Source of the DNA: Bacillota bacterium
Lineage (GTDB): Bacteria; Bacillota; Negativicutes; Sporomusales; Sporomusaceae
Direction of reading: 5' to 3'
Assembly: GCA_023388195.1 (NCBI GenBank)
Contig: JAEWGR010000012.1
Coordinates: 1-12,282 of the forward strand
Length of the DNA stretch: 12,282 bases
Part shown: piece by piece, positions 5,663-12,282 of the stretch
Position numbering within the stretch: the stretch's first letter is position 1
Layout: each line of letters opens with the position of its first letter
Notes under the pieces: generated by a model
Told to the model about the DNA's origin: nothing
Databases searched by the model: none
Seen by the model: the letters and a program-made list of their open reading frames with translations, nothing else
Program-made: the position numbers and the translations under genes

Positions 5663-5691
5663 ATAATATAAAATTCGCTCAGAAAAATCAA
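5663..5691 (-). promoter_or_regulatory. Sigma-A promoter of groES-groEL
   Basis: On the minus strand TTGATT (5691-5686), 17 bp, TATTAT (5668-5663) sits immediately upstream of the CIRCE element in an AT-rich context. The expected start point is about 5656, so CIRCE begins within a few bases of it. Confidence 0.75.
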
Positions 5692-5731
5692 GTGTATTTC
5701 ATTAAAAATAGATAAAAATTTTTAAAAAGGT

Positions 5732-5769
5732 TCAAAACTGAGGGCAGAGGCTGTTAAAAACCCCTGCCC
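5732..5769 (-). terminator. Probable terminator of the kinase-regulator operon
   Basis: Read on the minus strand, GGGCAGGGG (5769-5761) pairs with CCTCTGCCC (5750-5742), one G-T pair, loop of 10 nt, followed by TCAGTTTTGAAC. The stem is strong but the T tract is poor. It begins 18 nt after the regulator's stop codon, which makes a terminator the simplest reading. Confidence 0.6.
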
Positions 5770-5786
5770 GGCAGCAAATATACCGA

Positions 5787-6368
5787 TTATCGTTTACGAG
5801 TGGCCGACTCAACAATGGCAGCCGCCACGTCCCTGATAGATTTCCGTTTGCTCATACTGTATTGCTGAATGCGGCGATAAGCCTCACTTTCAGTTAAACT
5901 ATACGCATCCATCAGTATGCCCTTGGCCCGGTCAAGAACCTTCCGGGTTTCCAGTGAGTTTTTAACTTCCTCCAGCTCCCGCTCCAATTCAGCAAACTCC
6001 TGAAACCGCGATAAAGCAATTTCCATTGCCGGAAACAGGTTGGCTTCCTTAACCGGTTTGACCAGATAAGCTAATACACCCGAGTCCTTGGCTTTTTCGA
6101 CAATTTCCTTCTGACTGAAAGCAGTTAAGAGGAGCACAGGCGATAGTTTTTCATTAGAAATAATCTTAGCAGCGGTAATGCCATCCATCTCCGGCATTTT
6201 AATATCCATAACAACAAGATCAGGGCGGTGTTTCCGGGCCAGTTCAACGGCTTTGGCCCCGTCTGCCGCTTCGCCGACCACTGTATGCCCGGCTTCTTCC
6301 AATAATTCTTTTAGATCCATCCTAATAATTGACTCATTATCGGCAATCACTATCCGCAAAGCGTCCAT
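5787..6368 (-). CDS. ANTAR-domain response regulator (PdtaR/EutV type)
   Basis: This 193-residue protein is a receiver plus RNA-binding regulator. The receiver (about 4-120) has Asp-55 in VVMDIKMPEMDG as phospho-acceptor, Thr-82 and Lys-104. A helical linker (about 122-142) leads to the ANTAR domain (about 138-190), with RAKGILM and the conserved A-Y-R-I pattern. Known family members are phosphorylated by a partner kinase, dimerise, and bind paired RNA hairpins to prevent terminator formation. The acidic pocket reads I-A-D-N-E (8-12): Asn-11 replaces the usual second acidic residue. The start codon lies 1 nt after the kinase stop, so the two are translationally coupled and are almost certainly partners. 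The RNA targets are not evident in this window. Confidence 0.93.
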   Translation of the reverse strand: MDALRIVIADNESIIRMDLKELLEEAGHTVVGEAADGAKAVELARKHRPDLVVMDIKMPEMDGITAAKIISNEKLSPVLLLTAFSQKEIVEKAKDSGVLAYLVKPVKEANLFPAMEIALSRFQEFAELERELEEVKNSLETRKVLDRAKGILMDAYSLTESEAYRRIQQYSMSKRKSIRDVAAAIVESATRKR

Positions 6369-6369
6369 G

Positions 6370-7815
6370 TTATTCCTCCTTCGCCTCTTTAGCCCCTTCC
6401 GTCAGCCGGGGAATGGTGATAAAAGCATGGGTTCCGGCACTGGAAAACAAGCGAAATTTGCCGCCAAGGTCGTTTTCTATCAGTGTTCTGACAATTTGGA
6501 GGCCCAGACTGTTGGTACTTTGCAGGCAAAAACCCGTAGGAAGACCGATACCGTTGTCATAGATATCTATCTGATAACTGTCCGGTGCTGTTGCAATATC
6601 CACACCAATTAATCCTTCTTTACGCCCGACAAAGCCGTGTTCTATCGAATTCTGAATCAGCTCATTGATTACCAGGGCCAGACTGCTGGCCTGTTCTGAC
6701 GGCAAAATTACCGTTTGGCCATTGAGCACTGTTTCAATATTAAAATCTGGCTCAAGCATATTTTGAATAACTAAATCTAGAATATTTTTAGTGACTTCGG
6801 CCACATCAATGTATTCCCGGTCCTGTTGGGATAAAAATTCGTGCACCACCGATATGCTCAGTATCCGGTTGACGCTTTCCCTAAGGGCTGCTTTCACTTC
6901 CGGGGTGGTGGTACGCCGGGCCTGCAGCCTGAGCAAGCTGGCAATCGTCTGGAGATTATTCTTGACCCGGTGATGTATTTCCTGGATGACTGCTGACTTC
7001 ACCAGCAGTTCTTTTTCTTTTTTCCTGAGTTCGGTGACATCGGCAATGATAAAAACGGTGCGCACCACCAGGCCGCCGACAAATATCGGAATAGCCCGCT
7101 GCACCAGAATCATATTGCCTGCTTCAGCTTCTTTTTCGACCGGCAGCCCTGTCGACAGGGCCTGTTGGGCCAATTTCATATTAACCTGCCGGTCAGATAC
7201 CCGCCGGCCAATAATATGATTGATACCCAATACTTTATAAATAGCATCGGCGGCAGAATTGGCAAATACGATATGACCCCGTTCATCAATGATAACAATA
7301 CCATCACGGGTTGCCAGCGGCCGGTAAATCTTCCGGCCCAGCGGGCCACCGTCGGCAGCCATCGTCAACAGCATATACGCCGTTTCCACAAGCATGCCAT
7401 GGCCATTGGCGCTGGCCTCCTGGCTATTGGTCTCAAAACTGGCAGCAGCAATAATCTGGCCGGCCGGGTCTTTGATCGGGAAGACCCTCATTTCCAGTGC
7501 GTCCATGCCCAGGGCCCATTCCCGCTGCCCGGCAATATTGGCGCCGGAGACCAGCGTCCGCCATACCAAAGGCTCTTCACTTGATTGCACGGTACTGCCC
7601 AAAATATTTGTTTTAAAGTCAATATAACTGGTATTGGGTTTAGCCTGCGCGACAATGGCCAAAAAATTTTCATTGCGGGCCGCAGCATACAGGGTTACCT
7701 GCGCATGCGCCAGATCGGCAGCCAGCCCCAGGACGCTTGATACTTTATCAATAAATTGAGTCTGGCTTGGTGTTAACCTCGTTATCTTCCGGCAAATATC
7801 TGCCGCTACACCCAT
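6370..7815 (-). CDS. Cytosolic sensor histidine kinase (PdtaS/EutW type, HisKA_2)
   Basis: The 481-residue kinase has no signal peptide or membrane segment, so it senses a cytoplasmic signal. Residues 1-155 form a GAF-like N-terminal sensor as in PdtaS; about 165-265 form a PAS domain (DGIVIIDERGHIVFANSAAD). The HisKA_2 dimerisation domain contains EIHHRVKNNLQT (279-290), with His-282 the likely phosphorylation site. The ATPase domain has the N box INELIQNSIEH (383-393), DNGIGLP (420-426) and SLGLQIV (436-442). Such kinases phosphorylate ANTAR regulators, and the next gene encodes one. Start is ATG 7815-7813 with GGGGGA upstream. The ligand cannot be told from sequence; ethanolamine genes are absent nearby, so an EutW role is not supported. 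Confidence 0.93.
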   Translation of the reverse strand: MGVAADICRKITRLTPSQTQFIDKVSSVLGLAADLAHAQVTLYAAARNENFLAIVAQAKPNTSYIDFKTNILGSTVQSSEEPLVWRTLVSGANIAGQREWALGMDALEMRVFPIKDPAGQIIAAASFETNSQEASANGHGMLVETAYMLLTMAADGGPLGRKIYRPLATRDGIVIIDERGHIVFANSAADAIYKVLGINHIIGRRVSDRQVNMKLAQQALSTGLPVEKEAEAGNMILVQRAIPIFVGGLVVRTVFIIADVTELRKKEKELLVKSAVIQEIHHRVKNNLQTIASLLRLQARRTTTPEVKAALRESVNRILSISVVHEFLSQQDREYIDVAEVTKNILDLVIQNMLEPDFNIETVLNGQTVILPSEQASSLALVINELIQNSIEHGFVGRKEGLIGVDIATAPDSYQIDIYDNGIGLPTGFCLQSTNSLGLQIVRTLIENDLGGKFRLFSSAGTHAFITIPRLTEGAKEAKEE

Positions 7816-7958
7816 ACACTATCCCCCGTTCCCTGAAACAAAACCTAAGGCCTGCTTAATCTTTTATGTATTCAACTGTAACTTTAAAAATTCCTTGTTA
7901 TCTGGTGCTAAATTTACAAAGTTACACATTACTGCCGCTTCTGACAAAATCCCCAGGG

Positions 7959-8078
7959 TTATCCCCGGGTTATCCACAATATCCACAGGGTTACCCACAG
8001 CAGTATAGCACGGATACTACGCTGTTTTTATAATCTTACCCACATTATCCACAAATATTTTGCCGGCAGTTGTCCACA
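7959..8078 (+). repeat. Cluster of DnaA boxes
   Basis: At least six 9-mers match the DnaA box TTATCCACA with at most one mismatch, all on the plus strand: perfect at 7970-7978 and 8045-8053; one mismatch at 7979-7987 (ATATCCACA), 7991-7999 and 8036-8044 (both TTACCCACA) and 8070-8078 (TTGTCCACA). A weaker copy is at 7959-7967. Two pairs abut with no gap. The cluster ends exactly at the tsaD stop codon. An AT-rich stretch lies to its left (about 7855-7925). It may be a secondary DnaA-binding cluster; an origin is less likely because dnaA, dnaN and rpmH are absent. Confidence 0.75.
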
Positions 8079-9107
8079 TCACCGGGTACCCAATGTAAGC
8101 GAAGGCACCGCATTCAAGTTAAGATCGGAAAAATCACCGGCCAAATACTGATAATGCGCCCGGCAGGCAATCATCGCCGCATTATCGGTACATAAGACCG
8201 GCGACGGATAAAATACGGCCAGGCCACGGCTTTGGGCTTGTGCTGTCAGTTCAGCCTGCAGGGATGAATTGGCGGCCACCCCGCCGGCCAGCACAATTTT
8301 ATCCACCCCGGCCTGCTCGGCAGCCGCCAGCGCTTTCATAACCAGCACATCAACTACCGCGGCCTGAAAGCTGGCAGCCACATCGGGAATACTGACCGTT
8401 TCCCCCCGCTGGGCGGCACTGTTCAGGTAGTTTAACACAGCCGACTTCAGGCCGCTGAAACTAAACGCGAATTTGTTATCCCCGCTCTTGCCGGCAAACG
8501 CCCGGGGAAAGGCAATAGCAGCCGGATTTCCCTGTTTGGCAGCCTGATCAATATACGGGCCGCCCGGATAAGGGAAATTCATAACCCGGGCAATTTTATC
8601 AAACGCCTCACCGGCCGCGTCATCACGGGTCTGCCCCAGCAGCTCCAGCTCATTATAATTTTTTAAATAAATCAGCGACGTGTGGCCGCCTGATACTACC
8701 AACGCCACAAAAGGCGGCTCCAGTTCCGGATGGGCCAGGAAATTGGCAAAAATATGCCCTTCCAGGTGATTCACCCCAATGAGCGGCTTATTTAGAGAAA
8801 ATGCCAGGGCTTTGGCTGTAGCCACCCCGACCAGCAGGGCCCCGACCAGGCCGGGCCCATAGGTAACGCCAATCGCGTCAACCGCCGACAGTGTTGTTCC
8901 CGCCGCAGTCAGAGCCTGATCAATAACCGGAATCACATTCTCAATATGTTTACGGGAGGCAATCTCCGGCACAACCCCGCCAAATTTTTGGTGGGTTGGT
9001 ATTTGCGAAGAAATAATATTAGACAATACAATACGTCCGTTGGCAACCACAGCCGCCGATGTTTCGTCACAGCTTGTTTCCAGCGCCAATGTTACACTTT
9101 GATTCAT
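8079..9107 (-). CDS. tsaD: tRNA threonylcarbamoyladenosine transferase TsaD
   Basis: TsaD transfers the threonylcarbamoyl group from its adenylate to A37 of ANN-decoding tRNAs, with TsaB and TsaE as partners. The 342-residue length is normal for the ASKHA-fold Kae1/TsaD family. Visible signatures are LALETSCDETSAAV (7-20), the metal-binding NHLEGH with His-114 and His-118, SGGHT (139-143), GGVAANSSL (275-283) and TDNAAMIA (307-314) with the third metal-ligand Asp. GGAGG lies just before ATG 9107-9105. The gene is on the same strand as rimI but separated from it by the divergent spore-protein gene, so it needs its own promoter in 9108-9232; I could not choose one. Confidence 0.98.
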   Translation of the reverse strand: MNQSVTLALETSCDETSAAVVANGRIVLSNIISSQIPTHQKFGGVVPEIASRKHIENVIPVIDQALTAAGTTLSAVDAIGVTYGPGLVGALLVGVATAKALAFSLNKPLIGVNHLEGHIFANFLAHPELEPPFVALVVSGGHTSLIYLKNYNELELLGQTRDDAAGEAFDKIARVMNFPYPGGPYIDQAAKQGNPAAIAFPRAFAGKSGDNKFAFSFSGLKSAVLNYLNSAAQRGETVSIPDVAASFQAAVVDVLVMKALAAAEQAGVDKIVLAGGVAANSSLQAELTAQAQSRGLAVFYPSPVLCTDNAAMIACRAHYQYLAGDFSDLNLNAVPSLTLGTR

Positions 9108-9215
9108 TGAAAGACCTCCATCAGCTGTCTGCTAATTATTACATAGTGCAAATGATGTATTAGAATCCCGAAAGTAAGCCAAATTAGAAGCAAGGACAAC
9201 AACATACAGTCCCGG

Positions 9216-9225
9216 AAAGGAGGTG
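9216..9225 (+). promoter_or_regulatory. Consensus ribosome binding site of the spore protein gene
   Basis: AAAGGAGGTG is fully complementary to the 16S anti-Shine-Dalgarno and lies 7 nt before the ATG, as expected for a massively translated spore protein. A forespore sigma-G promoter should lie upstream; the best candidate, TGTATT (9156-9161), 18 bp, CAAATTA (9180-9186), is weak. Confidence 0.85.
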
Positions 9226-9232
9226 CGAATAT

Positions 9233-9433
9233 ATGGCACGCTCAAACAAACCTGTTACTCCTGGTGCAGAAAACGCTCTGGACAAAATGAAAATGGAAGT
9301 AGCTAACGAGTTAGGTATAGCTGATCGCGTTCGCAGCCAAGGCTGGTACACTATGACTTCTGCTGATTGCGGTCGCGTAGGCGGTCACATGGTTCGTAAA
9401 ATGATCGAGCAGTATGAATCTACTCTCCGATAA
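9233..9433 (+). CDS. Small acid-soluble spore protein, alpha/beta type
   Basis: Alpha/beta-type SASPs coat DNA in the dormant forespore and protect it against UV and heat; the protease GPR degrades them at germination. The 66-residue product has the family's two conserved blocks: MKMEVANELGIA (19-30), which includes the GPR cleavage-type site MEVANE, and GRVGGHMVRKMIEQYE (47-62). The length is typical. The stretch GWYTMTSADC in between is less usual and carries a Cys, uncommon in SASPs. The gene is divergent from tsaD and convergent with rimI, and is followed by two hairpin terminators. Its presence shows that the host forms endospores. Confidence 0.95.
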   Translation: MARSNKPVTPGAENALDKMKMEVANELGIADRVRSQGWYTMTSADCGRVGGHMVRKMIEQYESTLR

Positions 9434-9444
9434 ATTGTAAAGCA

Positions 9445-9476
9445 CAGGGCGGCTGCGGCCGCCCTGCTTCATTTTG
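9445..9476 (+). terminator. Terminator of the spore protein gene
   Basis: A perfect GC-rich 9-bp stem, CAGGGCGGC (9445-9453) with GCCGCCCTG (9458-9466) around TGCG, is followed by CTTCATTTT. It starts 12 nt after the stop codon. Confidence 0.85.
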
Positions 9477-9523
9477 TCACCTTTTTACTGAGACTCGCAT
9501 ATGTTATCTTACACAATCACCCT

Positions 9524-9554
9524 GGGGCCACAATCTAGCGTGGCTCCTTTTTTT
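9524..9554 (+). terminator. Second plus-strand terminator
   Basis: GGGGCCAC (9524-9531) pairs with GTGGCTCC (9540-9547), one G-T pair and an 8-nt loop, followed by seven T's. No plus-strand gene lies between the first terminator and this one, so it looks like a backup that prevents read-through from the spore gene into the opposing rimI. On the minus strand it lacks a T tract. Confidence 0.8.
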
Positions 9555-9561
9555 GTGCTTA

Positions 9562-10011
9562 CTACAGGTTATCGAGCCACATAATGAGCGCGTCTTCGCC
9601 GATGTCGGCGTAATAATTGGGCCGAATGCCGCGTTCAGTGAAGCCGCGCCGCGAATAAAGCTTGCGGGCAGCCGTATTGGATGGACGGACCTCAAGCGTC
9701 ATGCTGACAGCGCCTTTGACTTTGGCGGCGAGAATCATGTTCTCCAGCAGCAGCAACCCCAGCCCCTGCCCGTGATAGGAGGGCAGCAGCGCTATGTTCG
9801 TCACATGCGCTTCATCCATAATCAGCCAGAAACCGCCATAGCCCACTATATGGCTGCCATCCGTAATAACCAGGTAGTGCGCCAGGTCGTTATTATTGAT
9901 TTCTTCTTCAAAGGCGGCCCGTGACCAAGGCGTGGCAAACGCCGCCTGCTCAATGAGCAGCACCTCATCAATATCGCCTGTCTGCATACTCCGCACGGCT
10001 AAATCCGGCAT
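9562..10011 (-). CDS. rimI: Ribosomal-protein-S18-type alanine N-acetyltransferase RimI
   Basis: RimI is a GNAT-fold enzyme that transfers acetyl from acetyl-CoA to protein N-terminal amines, classically Ala-1 of ribosomal protein S18. The 149 residues show the order expected: an N-terminal sensing segment with IDEVLLIEQAAFATPWS (14-30), the acetyl-CoA pyrophosphate loop YHGQGLG (79-85), and motif B MTLEVRPSNTAARKLYSRRGF (104-124). The start lies 1 nt after the tsaB stop, so it is coupled to tsaB; the tsaE-tsaB-rimI order is common in Firmicutes. It is last in the operon. No clear minus-strand terminator follows; the hairpin at 9445-9466 might serve. Confidence 0.95.
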   Translation of the reverse strand: MPDLAVRSMQTGDIDEVLLIEQAAFATPWSRAAFEEEINNNDLAHYLVITDGSHIVGYGGFWLIMDEAHVTNIALLPSYHGQGLGLLLLENMILAAKVKGAVSMTLEVRPSNTAARKLYSRRGFTERGIRPNYYADIGEDALIMWLDNL

Positions 10012-10012
10012 A

Positions 10013-10705
10013 TCAGCGACACTCCTGCGCCTGGCGCCGCTCCCACAGCTCCTCGGCCTCGGAACGCCTGATATATAAGGGCTCCAGTGTGGCTACGTCA
10101 TGTCTTACCCCCTGCGCATACAGCTGCTGGGCCAGAACGGCCACACTGCCGGCCCGGGGCATAACGATATGCGGCGGGGCCGGGTGCTCAATCTCGTCTT
10201 TGTACATAACAGCCGCCTCTCCCAGCAACAGGACAGGCCGCCCCTTCGCCGCCAGCTCCGCGTTAGCCTCAGGAAATGCCACCACCCGCGGCGGTTCCAC
10301 TTCCACCATCTCGCCCCCGCGCCATTCGTACAAACCAAGATACACATTGCCCTTTTGCGCATCAAGCATCGGCGCCAGCAGCACACCCGGTGCCGGGCAG
10401 GCATAAGCCATTGCGGCTAAAGTGGGCACCCCGATTAGGGGGATCTTGAGTGCGTAGGCCAGGGCTTTGGCGGTAGCCAAACCAATCCTGAGACCGGTGA
10501 AAGAGCCGGGGCCGTTGCTTACGGCAATGGCCTTAAGGCTGGTTTGGGATACTTCAGCCATGGTAAGCAGGCTGGCAATATGAGGCATCAGCCGTTCGGA
10601 ATGGGTCTTTCGGGTCTGAACAGTAAGTTCAGCCACCAGCGCGGCCGGTGTGGCAATCGCAACACTGGACACAAGGGTGGCGGTATCAACAGCAAGAATC
10701 GGCAA
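10013..10705 (-). CDS. tsaB: t6A modification subunit TsaB (YeaZ family)
   Basis: TsaB is the inactive TsaD-like partner that scaffolds TsaD and TsaE in the bacterial t6A complex. The 230-residue product begins MPILAVDTATLVSSVAI, has HSERLMPHI (35-43), and the hallmark GPGSFTGLRIGLATAKALA (65-83). It keeps the ASKHA N-terminal lobe but lacks the metal-binding His pair, as the family does. It starts at TTG 10705, overlapping the tsaE end by 20 nt, with GAGGAG upstream inside tsaE, so translation is coupled. No defect is visible. Confidence 0.96.
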   Translation of the reverse strand: MPILAVDTATLVSSVAIATPAALVAELTVQTRKTHSERLMPHIASLLTMAEVSQTSLKAIAVSNGPGSFTGLRIGLATAKALAYALKIPLIGVPTLAAMAYACPAPGVLLAPMLDAQKGNVYLGLYEWRGGEMVEVEPPRVVAFPEANAELAAKGRPVLLLGEAAVMYKDEIEHPAPPHIVMPRAGSVAVLAQQLYAQGVRHDVATLEPLYIRRSEAEELWERRQAQECR

Positions 10706-11180
10706 TCTGTTTCAACTCCTCGCAAAGCGCTACATATCTTGTCCCGGCAGCAGTGAGACAAAGAACCCGTTCATCGGGGCCTTCACCGGCTTTAATTGTC
10801 AGCCACAGGCGTTCGGCCGGCAAAAACTCCGGGAATTTATCCGGCCACTCGATAATGGCAATACCGTCAGCCCCAAGATAATAATCAAAGCCAATATCGG
10901 CAAGCTCAGCCGGATGCTCTAGCCGGTAAAGATCAAAATGATATACCGGCAGTGCCTGCCCACTGCCGGTTATTCCTTCATATACATTAAGGACGGTGAA
11001 AGTCGGACTGGTAACACTCCCCGACACAGTCAGACCGGCAGCAATGCCCTGGCTTAACCGTGTTTTTCCGGCTCCCAAATCACCGGCCAAACATAAAACA
11101 TCACCTGATTGCAGTAACTTAGCCACATTTTTTCCAAATGCATAAGTTTCATCAGGCGAGTGCGTCTTAATAACTAACAT
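10686..11180 (-). CDS. tsaE: t6A modification ATPase TsaE
   Basis: TsaE is the P-loop ATPase that resets the TsaBD complex during t6A synthesis. In the 164 residues the Walker A GDLGAGKT is at 33-40, TSPTF at 57-61, HFDLYRL at 81-87 and IIEWPDKF at 109-116, all in the family order. The C-terminal residues are slightly longer than minimal TsaE and end in two cysteines. The ATG at 11180-11178 follows the thiL stop by 6 nt, and its AGGAGGAG ribosome site lies within thiL. The last 20 nt overlap tsaB. Confidence 0.97.
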   Translation of the reverse strand: MLVIKTHSPDETYAFGKNVAKLLQSGDVLCLAGDLGAGKTRLSQGIAAGLTVSGSVTSPTFTVLNVYEGITGSGQALPVYHFDLYRLEHPAELADIGFDYYLGADGIAIIEWPDKFPEFLPAERLWLTIKAGEGPDERVLCLTAAGTRYVALCEELKQIADSCC

Positions 11181-11186
11181 AAGATA

Positions 11187-12194
11187 TTACTCCTCCTGGC
11201 GGAAATGATTAAACCCCCGGGGTTTAAGTTCTTGCTCGCAGCCGGCTTCATCAACCAGTGTCACACCCCTGGCGGCATCAACAACCTCGCCCACCCGGGA
11301 TACCGGCAGGTCAGGATGGAGGGCCAGCAGGGTTTCAAATTGGTCTGGCTCCATGGTAAACACCAGTTGAAAATCCTCACCGCCAAACAGGGCATAGTCA
11401 ATTGCCGGTTTGTTAAACCTGGCAGCAGCCGCTACCAGTTCCGGCGCCAGCGGGATTTGGCCGGCAAACAGCCTGATCCCGACCTGACTGGCCTTTGCTA
11501 TTTCATGGGCTTCACTTGCCAGCCCGTCACTGATATCATCCATACTGGTAGCGCCAAGCGCAGCCAGCAGCTGACCGGTTTTGACCTGGGGCCGGGGCGT
11601 CAGATGAGCCGTGACCAACGGCCAGGCAAAATCCTCATCCTCCCATTTACCGGCCTGCAGCAGGGCTAAACCGGCTGCCGAACTGCCAAGCCTGCCGGTG
11701 ACAGCCACCAGGTCACCGGGCCTGGCACCTGACCGGCGTACAAGCTTGGTCGGTTCAACCTCGCCGGTTACCGTCACATTAATGACCAGTCCCTGCGGGC
11801 TGGCAACCGTGTCACCACCGACGATGTTGACGCCAAACTCCCGGCAAATCTCTTTCATGCCTTTATATAGATTGACAACAAATTCCACCGGGATAGCTGG
11901 CGGCAAAGCCACTGACACAACCGCATGCCGGGGGGCTCCCCCCATAGCCGCAATATCACTCAGATTAACGGCAATCGCTTTATAGCCAAGCTGCCAGGGG
12001 GTGGTTGTCGTCAGATCAAAGTGGATTTTCTCCACAAGCATATCAGCCGTCAGCAGCTGCAGCTGACGGGGTGCAGGCAAAACCACGGCAGCATCATCAC
12101 CAATACCAACAATCACACTGCTGTGATCATTAATCGTATCCTGTTTGATTAAATCAATCAGGCCAAATTCACCTAATTGGCTAAGCTCACTCAA
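11187..12194 (-). CDS. thiL: Thiamine-monophosphate kinase ThiL
   Basis: ThiL phosphorylates thiamine monophosphate with ATP to thiamine diphosphate, the last step of cofactor synthesis. I place the start at TTG 12194 (MSELSQLGEFGLI): AAGGTGG lies about 9 nt upstream and the N-terminus then matches the family. The longer frame, beginning at 12278, would start inside the promoter. The 335 residues carry GIGDDAA (30-36), TADMLVEKIHF (49-59), NLSDIAAMG (77-85), GGDT (126-129), the later DDISDGL and FGGEDFQL. These supply the Mg-ATP and substrate pocket of the PurM-like fold. It heads the thiL-tsaE-tsaB-rimI operon, a common arrangement in this phylum. Confidence 0.96.
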   Translation of the reverse strand: MSELSQLGEFGLIDLIKQDTINDHSSVIVGIGDDAAVVLPAPRQLQLLTADMLVEKIHFDLTTTTPWQLGYKAIAVNLSDIAAMGGAPRHAVVSVALPPAIPVEFVVNLYKGMKEICREFGVNIVGGDTVASPQGLVINVTVTGEVEPTKLVRRSGARPGDLVAVTGRLGSSAAGLALLQAGKWEDEDFAWPLVTAHLTPRPQVKTGQLLAALGATSMDDISDGLASEAHEIAKASQVGIRLFAGQIPLAPELVAAAARFNKPAIDYALFGGEDFQLVFTMEPDQFETLLALHPDLPVSRVGEVVDAARGVTLVDEAGCEQELKPRGFNHFRQEE

Positions 12195-12247
12195 AGGAAA
12201 ACACCACCTTCGCGGCTGCGTAATGTTTCTAATTACTTCTCTTTTAG

Positions 12248-12274
12248 GCAGGTATTTCCTGCAAGGGTAGTATA
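12248..12274 (-). promoter_or_regulatory. Promoter -10 of the thiL operon and adjacent inverted repeat
   Basis: On the minus strand TGGTATACT, with TATACT at 12274-12269, is an extended -10; the -35 would fall outside the window. The predicted start near 12262 coincides with a 5-bp inverted repeat, GCAGG and CCTGC around 5 bases (12262-12248). The leader of about 70 nt is too short for a TPP riboswitch. Confidence 0.5.
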
Positions 12275-12282
12275 CCACAAAC

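Noticed and set aside
5742..5769. ANTAR-responsive antiterminator hairpin pair
   Set aside because: Only one hairpin with a 10-nt loop lies here, after the regulator gene; the known targets are paired hairpins with hexanucleotide loops ahead of a controlled gene.
7959..8078. Chromosomal replication origin
   Set aside because: The DnaA boxes fit, but no dnaA, dnaN, rpmH or parAB gene is nearby and the flanks are ordinary tsaD and kinase genes; a secondary cluster is simpler. GC skew would decide.
12195..12282. TPP riboswitch before thiL
   Set aside because: The predicted leader is about 70 nt and shows none of the conserved TPP-aptamer sequence.

Overview
The window looks like chromosome from an endospore-forming, probably motile, low-to-mid-GC bacterium of the Firmicutes. 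An alpha/beta-type small acid-soluble spore protein, a perfect CIRCE operator before groES-groEL, an ANTAR regulator with its cytosolic kinase, and abundant strong Shine-Dalgarno sites with TTG starts all fit. A Sporomusa/Pelosinus-like member of the Negativicutes is my best guess, but that is inference; no rRNA or other decisive marker is present.

Left part (1-3600) is accessory and relatively AT-rich. It holds the start of a secreted protein rich in Arg, Glu, Asp and His (minus strand, cut by the window edge), whose promoter carries a near-consensus Pho box. Two closely related five-helix membrane proteins (539-1060 and 2285-2806) follow, with similar leaders, flanking a hotdog-fold acyl-CoA thioesterase. 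Between the thioesterase and the second membrane protein is a 44-residue minus-strand micro-ORF with a strong ribosome binding site, a sigma-28-like promoter and two 13-bp direct repeats 21 bp apart. A small lipoprotein gene (minus) and a gene-free stretch of about 430 bp close this part.

The middle (3600-8080) is core: groES-groEL under HrcA/CIRCE control, then a histidine kinase and ANTAR response regulator operon (PdtaS/PdtaR or EutW/EutV type) that probably controls transcription antitermination. Upstream of the kinase, in the gap before tsaD, lies a dense same-strand cluster of DnaA boxes.

The right part (8079-12282) is the t6A tRNA-modification neighbourhood. thiL, tsaE, tsaB and rimI form a tight minus-strand operon. 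tsaD lies further along on the same strand, separated from rimI by an oppositely oriented spore-protein gene with its own terminators. TsaD, TsaB and TsaE together make the threonylcarbamoyl-adenosine modification; ThiL makes thiamine diphosphate; RimI acetylates protein N-termini.

The most interesting items are the Pho box on the charged secreted protein, the DnaA-box cluster, and the sigma-28-like micro-ORF with its spaced repeats.
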